Shown: positions 28,314-37,866, counted from the stretch's first letter. The stretch is DNA of 64,000 nt from Rarobacter incanus (GCF_006715765.1 NZ_VFNV01000001.1:1178001-1242000); one strand, 5' to 3'. Made by a program: numbers and translations. The notes: generated by a model from the sequence alone, not told the origin.

Positions 28314-29495
28314 TCACCCCGCGCCTTGCGGCCCGGCGGCCAGGTGGGAAACGGCAGGCATCGCGATCGCGATCAGCATCGCCTCGACGGCGAGTATTGG
28401 CGCCACGTTGCCCTCGATGCGTAGCCTCGCGGTCCGCACTGCGTCGATCGCCGCGACCACGTGCGACGGTTCGGTGCGATTGGCGCAGGCCAGGATCGCG
28501 TCTTCGAGCTTTTCGTTTATTGCGGGCACCTCGGCCGATAACTGCGCGACCAGGACGTCGCGCAAGGCCCCTGAGATGTCCGTCAGCATCTGGTCGATCG
28601 TGTCCGTCTCGCGGCGCTTGCGGCGGCGCTTCTGGTCGTCTTCTAGCTGGCGCACCTGCGCCCGCACCGCGGGAGGCAGCGTCTTGAGGTCCAGCGCCCC
28701 CAGCGTCGCCAGCAGGTGAGCGCGCTCCTTAGATTCAACCTGATCGGCGACCGCGCCGGCTTCCGCCTTCACCGCGGCGATGATTCTGCCGGCGGTTGCG
28801 ACCGCGCCGGTAACGTCGCTGAGCCGCAGGACCTCTTCCAGCACCGCGTTGCGTTGCGCGAGGATCTGCGGTTCGCGAGCGAATCTGCGCGCGCGACCGA
28901 TGTGGCTTTGCGCGGCCCGCGCCGCTGTCAACGCAGTTTCGCGGTCGATTCCATCGCGCTTGACGATAAGATCGGCGACGGCCTCGGGGGCAGGAACGCG
29001 CAGGCCCACCTGTCGGCAACGCGAACGGATCGTCACCAGAACGTCCAGCGGGCTGGGCGCGCAGAGGATCCAGACGGTGTGCGGTGCCGGTTCCTCGATC
29101 GCCTTGAGCAAAACGTTCGTGGTCCGTTCGAGCATGCGGTCAGCGTCTTCGATCATCATGATCCGCCACGGCCCGCTCACGGTCGTGCGCCCGGCTTTCG
29201 ATACCAGCTCCCGCACCTCATCAATCGTGATCGTGACCTTGTTGGTGCGCATCACCGTTACATCCGGATGCGTCCCGGCCGCGATCGAGCGGCACGACGC
29301 GCACGTCCCACACCCGCCGTTGGGGCATTCCAATGCAGCGGCGAAGGCCAGTGCGGCATTCGACCTGCCCGACCCCGGGGGCCCCGTCAGCAACCACGCG
29401 TGCGTCATCGACGCGGGATCCCTGACCGCACGCTGCAATTGGGCGACCGCCCCCGGTTGCCCCACCAACTCATCCCAGACGTTGGATTCGCTCAC
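28314..29495 (-). CDS. holB: DNA polymerase III subunit delta'
   Basis: Clamp-loader subunit that, with delta and tau/gamma, opens the sliding clamp. AAA+ fold with a Walker A-like GPPGSGRS and the zinc module CPNGGCGTCASC. The clamp-loader SRC motif occurs in TIRSRCRQV. The ORF extends upstream to 29522. The GTG at 29495 overlaps the tmk stop as GTGA and gives the usual VWDELVGQ start; an ATG at 29507 is the alternative. tmk-holB is the standard pairing. Confidence 0.94.
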   Translation of the reverse strand: MSESNVWDELVGQPGAVAQLQRAVRDPASMTHAWLLTGPPGSGRSNAALAFAAALECPNGGCGTCASCRSIAAGTHPDVTVMRTNKVTITIDEVRELVSKAGRTTVSGPWRIMMIEDADRMLERTTNVLLKAIEEPAPHTVWILCAPSPLDVLVTIRSRCRQVGLRVPAPEAVADLIVKRDGIDRETALTAARAAQSHIGRARRFAREPQILAQRNAVLEEVLRLSDVTGAVATAGRIIAAVKAEAGAVADQVESKERAHLLATLGALDLKTLPPAVRAQVRQLEDDQKRRRKRRETDTIDQMLTDISGALRDVLVAQLSAEVPAINEKLEDAILACANRTEPSHVVAAIDAVRTARLRIEGNVAPILAVEAMLIAIAMPAVSHLAAGPQGAG

Positions 29496-30145
29496 GAATT
29501 GACCCATCCCCTCCTGCCGCACTCGGCCATAATCTCCCCATGCACCCGCGCGATGGACATGCTCGCATCAATCACCAGCCAGCGCTGCGGGTCGCTCGCG
29601 GCACGTTCCAAGAACGCTGCGCGGATCCGCTCGCGGAACTCAACGGTGGTGCTCTCCATCCGATCGGCATCGCCATTGCTGCGCGCCGCTGCGACGGCGG
29701 GGCTCATATCCAGTAACACGGTGAGGGTGGGTTGCAACCCACCCGTCGCCCACCGCGAAAGTGCCTCGACGTCATCGACGGATAGTTTGCGCCCGGCCGC
29801 CTGGTACGCGATCGAGGAATCCGCGTACCTATCGGTTACCACGAACGCGCCGCGAGCCAGCGCCGGGCGAATTATCTCAGCGACGTGTTGGGCGCGGTCT
29901 GCGGCGAAGATCAGCGCCTCCGCGCGGGCGCTCATGTCGCGTCCGTGCAGCACCATCTGGCGAAGTTGCGTTCCCAGCGCTGTTCCACCGGGCTCGCGGG
30001 TTGCGATCACCTCGCGGGCGGTCTGTGCACGCAGGGCGCTCGCCAGCAAGTCGATCTGGGTGGATTTGCCTACCCCGTCGCCTCCTTCAAAGGAGACGAA
30101 AATGCCCGCCTCGGGGTCAACAGCAGCGTCTGGATTCACCCCCAA
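29492..30145 (-). CDS. tmk: thymidylate kinase
   Basis: Phosphorylates dTMP to dTDP. P-loop GGDGVGKS at 21-28, the DRYADSSIAYQ substrate motif near 103-113, and a LID region further on. 217 residues, normal length. The annotated first codon is TTG; a GTG two codons later (30139) is equally possible, because the leader has only a loose GGAG. Overlaps holB by 4 bp. Confidence 0.95.
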   Translation of the reverse strand: MGVNPDAAVDPEAGIFVSFEGGDGVGKSTQIDLLASALRAQTAREVIATREPGGTALGTQLRQMVLHGRDMSARAEALIFAADRAQHVAEIIRPALARGAFVVTDRYADSSIAYQAAGRKLSVDDVEALSRWATGGLQPTLTVLLDMSPAVAAARSNGDADRMESTTVEFRERIRAAFLERAASDPQRWLVIDASMSIARVHGEIMAECGRRGWVNS

Positions 30146-30198
30146 AGCCTAACGGCTCCCCCGGTCGCGCATGCGGCACCCGCCGGGCGTGTGGATAA

Positions 30199-31266
30199 CT
30201 AGTCGCCCTCACCCGGATACACGACGCCAAGCGCGGCGCGCGCCCGGTCCAAGACGGTAAGCACCTCGATCGTGTCGCGCCATGGATTGCGGGCGCTTTG
30301 AATCTGCCCGGCATCGATGCACCGCGCCACCTCCGCGGCCTCGAACGCCAGCCCCGCGTGTCCGGCCGGGAATCCGGGCGAAATCTCCTTCGTGAGCCCG
30401 TCAGGCAGGTGCAGGCGAACCGATGCGGGGCAGTAAAAGTCCCCGGGGACCTCGATCCACGCCTCGCTGCCCGCGATGACCGCCGTCGTCGCCGTTTTCG
30501 CCCACAGCGTCGTGTGCAGCGCTGCGACCGCCTTGCCAGGATAGTCAAGGAGTAGCGCGGCCTGCCCGTCCACCCCGGTGTCCGTGAGCTTCCCGGTTGC
30601 CTGCATGGACGCGGGCGCCCCGAGAAAATCGTGCGCATAAGCGACCGTGTAAACACCCAAGTCCAGCAACGCCCCGCCAGCGAGCGCGGGGTTGAGAAGA
30701 CGCCCGTACGGATCGAAATCGAGTCGCTGCCCGTGGTCCGCGATGATCGAAACGATCTCGCCGATCTGTCCCGAGTTGATTATCTCGTGGACCAATGCTG
30801 TGGCCGGCAGGAAGCGCGTCCACATCGCCTCCATAGCGAATAGGTCGGAGCGGAGCGCTCGTTCAAAAATCTCCAAGCCCTCGGTCGCGTTGCGCGCAAA
30901 GGCTTTCTCCACCAGCACCGGCTTGCCAGCCTCGAGCGCCAGCAGGGCGTGGTCGCGATGGTGCGAGTGGGGGCTCGCAACGTAGATTGCGTCAACGTCG
31001 CGGCTCGCAACCAGGTCCTCGTAGCTTGCATAGGCGCGCGGGACGTGAAAGTCGTGCGCGAAGGAACGCGCCTTTTCTTCGCTGCGCGATCCCACCGCCG
31101 CAATCTGGGAAACCGTGTGGTGTTGGACCGCGCGCGCAAACATGCGCGCTATGCCTCCGGCGCCCAAAATCCCCCAGCGAATAGCCGGTGCTGTCGAGGG
31201 ATCCGGCACCGGCGCCCCCTTGTCGAGCGGCCTCGCGGCGGGCAGATCGTCGATGCAGATTGCCAT
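30199..31266 (-). CDS. Gfo/Idh/MocA-family NAD(P)-dependent oxidoreductase
   Basis: 355 residues. The Rossmann motif GILGAGGIARMFA is near residues 31-43. VEKAF stands in place of the usual EKP, and a GALLDLGVYTV segment begins the second domain. Such enzymes oxidise or reduce sugars, inositols or dihydrodiols; the substrate cannot be told. The frame is open 34 codons further upstream. The ATG at 31266 is chosen for GAAGGGA 9 bases before it. Confidence 0.88.
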   Translation of the reverse strand: MAICIDDLPAARPLDKGAPVPDPSTAPAIRWGILGAGGIARMFARAVQHHTVSQIAAVGSRSEEKARSFAHDFHVPRAYASYEDLVASRDVDAIYVASPHSHHRDHALLALEAGKPVLVEKAFARNATEGLEIFERALRSDLFAMEAMWTRFLPATALVHEIINSGQIGEIVSIIADHGQRLDFDPYGRLLNPALAGGALLDLGVYTVAYAHDFLGAPASMQATGKLTDTGVDGQAALLLDYPGKAVAALHTTLWAKTATTAVIAGSEAWIEVPGDFYCPASVRLHLPDGLTKEISPGFPAGHAGLAFEAAEVARCIDAGQIQSARNPWRDTIEVLTVLDRARAALGVVYPGEGD

Positions 31267-31312
31267 TGTCGTGATCCCTTCGATCGGTCGCTGCGGGCCA
31301 GTTCCGGCGCAG

Positions 31313-31822
31313 CTATACGGCCGTTGCGGTAGCCATGCCGTCGCCAGACACGGAGGCCAGCGCCACAACTATAACGACAACGAACAAGAGGTAGAGCGCG
31401 ATTGTTAGGTAGCCGATGATCAGGCCCGCGATCGCGAGGCCGCGGCCGGATTCTCCCGTGCGGTTTATCTTGTTCAGCGCGAGATGCCCAAAAACAACCG
31501 GCACCGGCCCGAGCCCCAAAACCGCCGTTACCAGCGAGACGATCGCGAACGCGTTGGTGACGCCAGCCGGGGGCTGCGCGTACCCGACCTGCGAATATCC
31601 CGACTGGGTATAGCCCGACTGGGTATAGCCCGGTTGAGAGTAGCCGGGCTGAGAGTAGCCGGGCTGAGAGTAGCCGGGCTGAGAGTAGCCGGGCTGAGAG
31701 TAGCCGGGCTGCGGGAACTCAGACTGGACCGGCGCGGCGTATGGATTCTTGCCACCAGCGGAGTCGGCCTGCGGCACGGCCCCGCCTTGGTCGTACCTGT
31801 ATCCGCGGTATGGTTCGTCCAC
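31313..31822 (-). CDS. DUF4190 membrane protein with PGYSQ repeats
   Basis: 169 residues. The N-terminal cytoplasmic part holds nine five-residue repeats (PGYSQ, drifting to SGYTQ). The DUF4190 domain follows, with two membrane helices around the conserved GHLALNKINRTGESGRGLAIAGL. The GTG at 31822 follows AAAGGAGG (31832-31839) by about 9 bases, a strong start signal. The function of the family is unknown. The 15-bp DNA repeats (31590-31710) may vary in number. Confidence 0.88.
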   Translation of the reverse strand: MDEPYRGYRYDQGGAVPQADSAGGKNPYAAPVQSEFPQPGYSQPGYSQPGYSQPGYSQPGYSQPGYTQSGYTQSGYSQVGYAQPPAGVTNAFAIVSLVTAVLGLGPVPVVFGHLALNKINRTGESGRGLAIAGLIIGYLTIALYLLFVVVIVVALASVSGDGMATATAV

Positions 31823-31902
31823 CGCTCTGCCCTCCTTTACCAAGCCGTCCCTCCCAGCCTACCGAGGCTACCGAAGTTACGACGGGCGATCGCCCACTGT
31901 GA

Positions 31903-34620
31903 TTACTTCTTTTTCGCCGACGAGTTCCCCGCCCGCCGCGGAGCCCGCGCCGTTCGCTTCGCCGGTCCTTTGGCCCGCTTCTCGGCAAGCAATTCGACCG
32001 CTTGGTCAAAGGTTACAGACTCGACGGTCGCATCGCGTGGCAGTGTCCGGTTGGTGACGCCGTCGGTCACGTAGGGCCCGAATCGCCCGTCCTTGATCAC
32101 GATCGGCTTCTGCGAGGTCGGATCCTGCCCCAACTCCCGCAGCGGCGCGCTGGCGCTCGTGCCGCCTCTTCCCCGCTTGGGTTGCGCGTAGATCGCCAGA
32201 GCCTGCTCCAGCGTGATCGTGAACAGTTCCTCCTCCGAACCGATCGTCCGCGAATCGGTTCCCCGCTTCAGGTACGGGCCGTACCGGCCGTTCTGGGCGG
32301 TGATTTCGGTGCCGGTCTCGGGATCGGTTCCGACCACACGCGGCAGAGAGAGCAGCTGCAACGCGTCATCGAGTGTCATAGTTTCGATCGATTGCGATTT
32401 GAACAGCGAGGCGGTCCTCGGCTTCGGCAACGCCGCGAGCGCCCGTTTCTTCGCGGCCGCGCTCAATCCCTCTTCCAGAACAGGTTCCGGCAGCACCTCG
32501 GTCACGTACGGGCCGAACCTTCCCGGCTTCGCCACGATCTCGTGACCGCTGGCCGGGTCGATCCCCAAGATGCGCCCGCCGTCGGCGCCGGCCGCCAGCA
32601 GTTCCTTCGCCTTTTCGACGGTGAGTTCATCGGGAGCTATGTCATCGGGAATGGAGGCACGCGGGGGGTTTTCGCCCTCCTTGACGGGCGCCGACAGATC
32701 CTCCAAATACGGCCCGTATCGGCCCACCCGCACGCGGATGTCGTTGCCGATCATCACCGAATTGATGTCTTTGGCATCGATATCGCCCAGGTCGGCGACC
32801 AAATCGTGCAGGCCGGCGCGGTCGGCCTCGCCGTCCCCCCCGAAGTAAAACTTGGTGAGCCAGGCTACGCGGTCCTCGTTACCGGACGCGATGGCGTCCA
32901 GATCGGCCTCCATTTGCGCCGTGAAGTCGTAGTCGACGATCTGCCCAAAGTGCTCTTCAAGCAGCCTCGTCACGGCGAAGGCCAACCAGCTGGGCACCAG
33001 CGCCTGCCCGCGATTGGTGACGTAACCGCGATCCTGGATCACAGAGATGGTCGCCGCGTACGTCGACGGTCGCCCGATCCCGCGTTCCTCAAGCGCACGC
33101 ACCAAGGAAGCCTCGGTGTAACGCGGTGGCGGGGTCGTCGCGTGCCCCTCGGCCGAAAGCTCATCGGCGCTCAGCGCATCACCCTTGGCCATCTGCGGCA
33201 GGCGCTTGTCGGCGCTGTCTGCTGCCTTCGAATAACGATCGGCATCGCGCGATTCCTCGTAGGCCGCCAAGAACCCCGGGAACGTCACAACCGTGCCAGA
33301 GGCACCGAACGTAGCCACCTGCCCGCCGCCGGCGGCGGTTTCCATCTCGATGCGCACAGTCGCCGTGTTGCCGCGCGCGTCCGCCATCTGGCTGGCGACC
33401 GTCCGCTTCCAGATCAGTTCGTAGAGCCGGAATTCCTCGCCCGAAAGCGTGCCCCTGACATCCTGCGGAGTCCTAAACGAATCACCGGCGGGCCGGATGG
33501 CCTCGTGCGCCTCCTGCGCCCCCTTGGCCTGCTTGGCGTAAACGCGCGGCGAGGCGGGAACGTAGTCCGCGCCGTACAGTTCGCTGATCTGCTTGCGCGC
33601 CGCGTTGACCGCCTGCGTGCTCAGCGCCGACGAGTCGGTGCGCATGTAAGTGATGTAACCGTTTTCGTACAGGGATTGGGCGACTCGCATGGTCTGCCTG
33701 GAAGACAGGCGCAGCTTGCGCGATGCCTCCTGTTGCAGGGTCGATGTCGTAAATGGCGCGGCCGGCTTGCGGGTGTACGGCTTGGTCTCCAGGCTCGAAA
33801 CCGCAGCGGGCCGGCCCTCCAGGGCGGCGACCAATGCGCGGGCGGCGGCCTCGTCCATCGCAATGGCGTCCCGATTCTTGAGCTTTCCCTGATCGTCGAA
33901 GTCGCGACCGGTCGCGACCTTCTTGCCGTCAAGGAGCAGCAGCCGCGCCTCGAACGCGTGGCCCGCGTCGGGCCCGGTCAGCGGCGCAAAAACTCCAGCA
34001 AGATCCCAATAGCCGGCCGAGATGAAGGCCATGCGTTCGCGCTCGCGCTCGACTACCAAACGAGTCGCGACCGATTGCACGCGCCCCGCACTCAACCCCT
34101 GGCGCACCTTGCGCCACAGCACGGGTGAAACCTCGTACCCGTAAAGGCGATCCAGGATCCGCCGCGTCTCTTGCGCATCCACCAGGCGCGCATCGATGCT
34201 GCGGGTGTTGCCCAGCGCGCGTTCAATGGCCTCGCGGGTAATCTCGTGAAATACCATCCGGTGCACGGGCACCTTGGGCTTGAGGGCCTCCAAGAGGTGC
34301 CACGCGATGGCCTCACCCTCGCGGTCCTCATCGGTCGCGAGGTAGAGTTCGTCGGCGTCCTTGAGCGCCGCCTTGAGTTCGCGGACCTTCTTTTTCTTGT
34401 CCGCATACACCTCGTAGTACGGTTCGAACCCGTTCTCGACATCGACGGCGAACTTACCGAACGGCCCCTTCTTCATATCCGCAGGCAAGTCGGAAGGCTG
34501 CGGCAGGTCACGGATGTGCCCCACCGACGCCTCGACCTCGTATTCGTCGCCTAGGTACCCCGAAATCGTGCGAGCCTTTGCCGGAGACTCAACGATCACC
34601 AGTTTGCGTCCTGCGGACAT
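31903..34620 (-). CDS. topA: DNA topoisomerase I
   Basis: Type IA enzyme that relaxes negative supercoils. The Toprim domain begins KLVIVESPAKARTISGYLG, and TDEDREGE (96-103) holds the metal-binding acidic residues. The catalytic tyrosine is Tyr325 in YITYMRTDSS. The C-terminus carries repeated GRFGPYV / GRYGPYL topo_C modules and no zinc fingers, ending in a Lys/Arg-rich tail, as in mycobacteria and relatives. 905 residues, normal. A perfect 9-bp inverted repeat lies 25 bases upstream of the start. Confidence 0.98.
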   Translation of the reverse strand: MSAGRKLVIVESPAKARTISGYLGDEYEVEASVGHIRDLPQPSDLPADMKKGPFGKFAVDVENGFEPYYEVYADKKKKVRELKAALKDADELYLATDEDREGEAIAWHLLEALKPKVPVHRMVFHEITREAIERALGNTRSIDARLVDAQETRRILDRLYGYEVSPVLWRKVRQGLSAGRVQSVATRLVVERERERMAFISAGYWDLAGVFAPLTGPDAGHAFEARLLLLDGKKVATGRDFDDQGKLKNRDAIAMDEAAARALVAALEGRPAAVSSLETKPYTRKPAAPFTTSTLQQEASRKLRLSSRQTMRVAQSLYENGYITYMRTDSSALSTQAVNAARKQISELYGADYVPASPRVYAKQAKGAQEAHEAIRPAGDSFRTPQDVRGTLSGEEFRLYELIWKRTVASQMADARGNTATVRIEMETAAGGGQVATFGASGTVVTFPGFLAAYEESRDADRYSKAADSADKRLPQMAKGDALSADELSAEGHATTPPPRYTEASLVRALEERGIGRPSTYAATISVIQDRGYVTNRGQALVPSWLAFAVTRLLEEHFGQIVDYDFTAQMEADLDAIASGNEDRVAWLTKFYFGGDGEADRAGLHDLVADLGDIDAKDINSVMIGNDIRVRVGRYGPYLEDLSAPVKEGENPPRASIPDDIAPDELTVEKAKELLAAGADGGRILGIDPASGHEIVAKPGRFGPYVTEVLPEPVLEEGLSAAAKKRALAALPKPRTASLFKSQSIETMTLDDALQLLSLPRVVGTDPETGTEITAQNGRYGPYLKRGTDSRTIGSEEELFTITLEQALAIYAQPKRGRGGTSASAPLRELGQDPTSQKPIVIKDGRFGPYVTDGVTNRTLPRDATVESVTFDQAVELLAEKRAKGPAKRTARAPRRAGNSSAKKK

Positions 34621-34644
34621 TCACCACTCCCGTCACGGTTCTGT

Positions 34645-34675
34645 GCCCCATGAGCCTACGACGTTTTCATGGGGC
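34645..34675. promoter_or_regulatory. inverted repeat in the topA leader
   Basis: GCCCCATGA (34645-34653) and TCATGGGGC (34667-34675) form perfect 9-bp arms around a 13-base loop, between topA and the divergent response regulator. It could be an operator or a leader hairpin. No clear promoter boxes are seen. Confidence 0.45.
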
Positions 34676-34779
34676 GCGACGACACACCAGACTACAGACG
34701 CTACCAACATTCTCAATTTCATAGGTTGCCCACAGGTTTTGCCAAGGCAATTACTCAGTGATTCATGGAGTATTGACAT

Positions 34780-35544
34780 ATGGGATCAACCAACACGAAA
34801 ACGCAGGCCGCCGCGGGGCAACTTGTCAGGTCAGATGGTAGCGCGGTGCGCGTCCTTGTCGTCGATGACGAACCTAACCTCGCCGAACTCCTCAGTGCCG
34901 CGCTGCGGTACGAAGGCTGGGATGTCGCCGTCGCGCTTACGGGCAACGACGCCCTCAAGGGCGCACGCGAATCGCGTCCCGATGTCGTTGTCCTGGACGT
35001 CATGCTGCCGGACATGGACGGCCTGACCGTTTTGCGCAAGCTGCGCGAGATCGATTCCAATATGCCCGTGCTCTTCCTCACCGCGCGCGATTCCGTCGAG
35101 GACCGCATCGCCGGCCTGACCGCCGGAGGCGACGACTACGTCACCAAACCATTCAGTCTCGAAGAGGTCACCGCCCGCATCCGCGGCCTGCTGCGCCGCT
35201 CCGGCCTGGAGACCGCTCAGCCCGAATCACGGATCGTCGTCGGCGACCTCATTTTGAACGAGGACAGCCATGAAGTGTCGCGCGCGGGCGAAGAGGTGCG
35301 GCTCACCGCCACCGAGTTTGAATTGCTGCGCTACCTGATGCGCAACGAGAAGCGAGTTGTTTCGAAGGCGCAAATTCTGGACCGGGTCTGGAACTACGAC
35401 TTCGGCGGGCACGCCAATATCGTCGAGCTGTACATCTCCTACCTGCGCCGCAAGATCGATGCGGGCCGCTCCCCCATGATCCACACGATCCGCGGCGTCG
35501 GCTACATTCTCAAGCCCGCGGCCGACGCTCCCACCGGACAGTAA
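34780..35544 (+). CDS. OmpR/PhoB-family response regulator
   Basis: 254 residues: a receiver domain with acidic pocket VDDE (28-31), phospho-acceptor Asp73 (VVLDVMLPD), Thr101 and Lys123 (YVTKPF), then a winged-helix DNA-binding domain (about 150-248, ending HTIRGVGYIL). The ATG has GGAG about 9 bases upstream. It is followed after 1 bp by the sensor kinase. The location suggests control of the convergent efflux operon, which is inference. Confidence 0.95.
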   Translation: MGSTNTKTQAAAGQLVRSDGSAVRVLVVDDEPNLAELLSAALRYEGWDVAVALTGNDALKGARESRPDVVVLDVMLPDMDGLTVLRKLREIDSNMPVLFLTARDSVEDRIAGLTAGGDDYVTKPFSLEEVTARIRGLLRRSGLETAQPESRIVVGDLILNEDSHEVSRAGEEVRLTATEFELLRYLMRNEKRVVSKAQILDRVWNYDFGGHANIVELYISYLRRKIDAGRSPMIHTIRGVGYILKPAADAPTGQ

Positions 35545-35545
35545 G

Positions 35546-37153
35546 GTGGGCTCCTTGGCTCGCCTGCGCACCGGCCGCGCCAGGGTGTACGGGGCGCGCG
35601 CGCCCCTGCGCACGCAAATCGTCACGCTGGTTGTCGCCCTGCTCGCCGTATTGAGCGCGATTACGACCACCGTGTCGTATTTCTCGTTGCAGTCGACGCT
35701 GTACAAGCAGCTCGATACGCAACTGGACATGGTGGCGGGGCGCGCCGCGGGGGTGCGGGGGCCTCGTCCCCCTGATAGCTCCGCCGACTCCCAAACTATG
35801 GGCGGACAGGATGGCGCGGGCGCGCCCCAGGACGCGGGCGCGCAAACGGGATCGAGTCCCTCATCGAATACGACGGCCGACGCGAACTCATCCCAGGATG
35901 CGACGGTTCCAAGTCCCGGTGACCAGATTCCCAATGCCGTCATCGGCGGCACAATCGTTGTGCGCGTAACCAACGGCGTGGTCAATGACGCCGGATACTT
36001 CAACCCGGAGTCGGGCGCATACACCACACTGACCGACAAGCAAATCGCGGCCCTGCAAAAGGTCAGGAGCGACGCATCGGCGCGCTCCGTCAGCGTTCCC
36101 GAGCTAGGCACCATGCGCGTTATAGCCCGCACCGATCACGCCGATTCCGTGGTCATCACAGCGATGCCGATGACCCAAATGACAACCACCCTGCGCGATT
36201 ACCTGGTCGTTTCCGTCGGAGCGAGCACGCTACTTGTGATAGTGGCCGGATTCTTGGGGGCCATCCTGGTGCGCAGGTCGCTGCGCCCCCTAGACCGGAT
36301 GGCAACGGCCGCGCAGGCGGTATCGAAGATGGAGTTGTCCCGCGGCGAAGTCGATGTGATTCCGCGCGTCCCGGTCCACACCGATGGCGCAACGGAAGTC
36401 GATCACGTGGGCACGGCTTTGAACACGATGCTCAGCCACGTCGAAACATCGCTCGCGGCCCGCCACGAATCCGAAATGCAGGTGCGCCAATTCGTTGCCG
36501 ATGCGAGTCACGAGTTGCGCACCCCGCTCGCCTCCATTCGCGGTTACGCGGAGCTCATCGAACGGTCTCACCAGGAGCTTTCGGCGGAAACGCACCGCTC
36601 CATTGACCGTATCCACTCCGAGGCGATACGCATGGGCGGACTGGTCGAGGACATGTTGCTGCTCGCGCGGTTGGACGCCGGGCGGGGGCTGGCGCACGAG
36701 CAAGTAGATCTCTCCGCGCTAGCGATCGATGCGATCACGGACGCGCATGCGGCGGGGCGCGACCACGATTGGGTGCTCGATCTTCCTGATGATTCCGCCG
36801 TTGAAATACCCGGGGACGAGGCCCGCCTGCGCCAAGTGTTCGCCAATCTCCTGGCGAATGCGCGCGTGCACACTCCGGCGGGGACGCGGGTGACGCTGTC
36901 GGTGGCGGCAACCTCCACCGGCGCAACCATTGATGTCTGCGATAACGGTCCGGGCATTTCACCAGAGCTGCTGCCCCGGATTTTCCAGCGCTTCACGCGC
37001 GCCGACAGTGCGCGCAGTCGGTCCGGGGGGTCGACCGGCCTGGGCCTCGCGATAGTGGCCGCGATAGTCAAGTCTCACGGCGGCAAGGTCGACGTATCGT
37101 CTGGTGACGGTAAGACTTCGTTCAACGTCTGGCTGCCCGGGGCAAGCGCGTAG
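35546..37153 (+). CDS. sensor histidine kinase
   Basis: 535 residues. Membrane helices at about 24-48 and 218-243 flank an extracytoplasmic sensor whose 70-130 part is Ser/Gln/Asp-rich and disordered. The HAMP linker follows (about 240-300), then the dimer/phosphotransfer helix with His322 (ASHELRTPLASIRGY) and the ATPase domain (N-box NLLANARVH, DNGPGIS, GSTGLGLAIV). It is the partner of the preceding response regulator. Its stimulus is unknown; the neighbouring efflux genes suggest envelope or antimicrobial stress. Confidence 0.95.
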   Translation: MGSLARLRTGRARVYGARAPLRTQIVTLVVALLAVLSAITTTVSYFSLQSTLYKQLDTQLDMVAGRAAGVRGPRPPDSSADSQTMGGQDGAGAPQDAGAQTGSSPSSNTTADANSSQDATVPSPGDQIPNAVIGGTIVVRVTNGVVNDAGYFNPESGAYTTLTDKQIAALQKVRSDASARSVSVPELGTMRVIARTDHADSVVITAMPMTQMTTTLRDYLVVSVGASTLLVIVAGFLGAILVRRSLRPLDRMATAAQAVSKMELSRGEVDVIPRVPVHTDGATEVDHVGTALNTMLSHVETSLAARHESEMQVRQFVADASHELRTPLASIRGYAELIERSHQELSAETHRSIDRIHSEAIRMGGLVEDMLLLARLDAGRGLAHEQVDLSALAIDAITDAHAAGRDHDWVLDLPDDSAVEIPGDEARLRQVFANLLANARVHTPAGTRVTLSVAATSTGATIDVCDNGPGISPELLPRIFQRFTRADSARSRSGGSTGLGLAIVAAIVKSHGGKVDVSSGDGKTSFNVWLPGASA

Positions 37154-37179
37154 GTCATCCGGCGGGGGCTGTGGCCGCC

Positions 37180-37697
37180 CGCCGATCGAGTAGCGCGCAC
37201 CCTTGCCACCCGCCGATCGAGTAACGCGCACCCTTGCCACCCGCCGATCGAGTAACGCGCACCCTTGCCACCCGCCGATCGAGTAACGCGCACCCTTGCC
37301 ACCCGCCGATCGAGTAACGCGCACCCTTGCCACCCGCCGATCGAGTAACGCGCACCCTTGCCACCCGCCGATCGAGTAACGCGCACCCTTGCCACCCGCC
37401 GATCGAGTAACGCGCACCCTTGCCACCCGCCGATCGAGTAACGCGCACCCTTGCCACCCGCCGATCGAGTAACGCGCACCCTTGCCACCCGCCGATCGAG
37501 TAACGCGCACCCTTGCCACCCGCCGATCGAGTAACGCGCACCCTTGCCACCCGCCGATCGAGTAACGCGCACCCTTGCCACCCGCCGATCGAGTAACGCG
37601 CACCCTTGCCACCCGCCGATCGAGTAACGCGCACCCTTGCCACCCGCCGATCGAGTAACGCGCACCCTTGCCACCCGCCGATCGAGTAACGCGCAAA
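37180..37697. repeat. 31-bp tandem array, 17 copies
   Basis: The core CGCCGATCGAGTAACGCG recurs exactly every 31 bp from 37180 to 37676 (17 copies). Copy 1 has TAGCG for TAACG; the others look identical. There are no spacers, so it is not CRISPR. The unit has no stop codon in any minus-strand frame, which creates long false ORFs there. It lies between the 3' ends of the sensor kinase and the efflux operon. Confidence 0.95.
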
Positions 37698-37703
37698 GCG
37701 CGC

Positions 37704-37746
37704 GTATCGAGATCACCCCCTGCACCACACCAACCGATCTCGATAC
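37704..37746. repeat. inverted repeat at the end of the tandem array
   Basis: GTATCGAGATC (37704-37714) and GATCTCGATAC (37736-37746) are perfect 11-bp arms around 21 bases. They share the TCGAG/CGATC words of the array, so the array may have grown from such an element. Confidence 0.6.
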
Positions 37747-37802
37747 ACGCCTCGGCGCACTCGATCAACGAACGCCAGCACTCGATCGGTACACACCGCC
37801 CC

Positions 37803-37848
37803 CACAAAAACAGGTGCCGGGCCCCCGAAAACGGTTGCCCGACACCTG
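37803..37848 (-). terminator. intrinsic terminator of the efflux operon
   Basis: The arms 37837-37848 and 37811-37822 pair over 11 of 12 bases; on the minus strand TTTTTGTG follows. This canonical Rho-independent terminator lies 19 bases after the last adaptor gene. Confidence 0.8.
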
Positions 37849-37866
37849 CCTGCGCGGCCACACCAC

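Noticed and set aside
37180-37697. CRISPR array
   Set aside because: Repeats are directly adjacent with no spacers, and no cas genes are near. The same holds for 7681-7794.
36959-37861. Three long minus-strand ORFs (up to 300 aa) of repeated GGWQGCALLDRRVARVRV-type peptide
   Set aside because: They are the 31-bp array read in frames without stops; period 31 cycles all frames, no ribosome binding site, and no protein-like composition.
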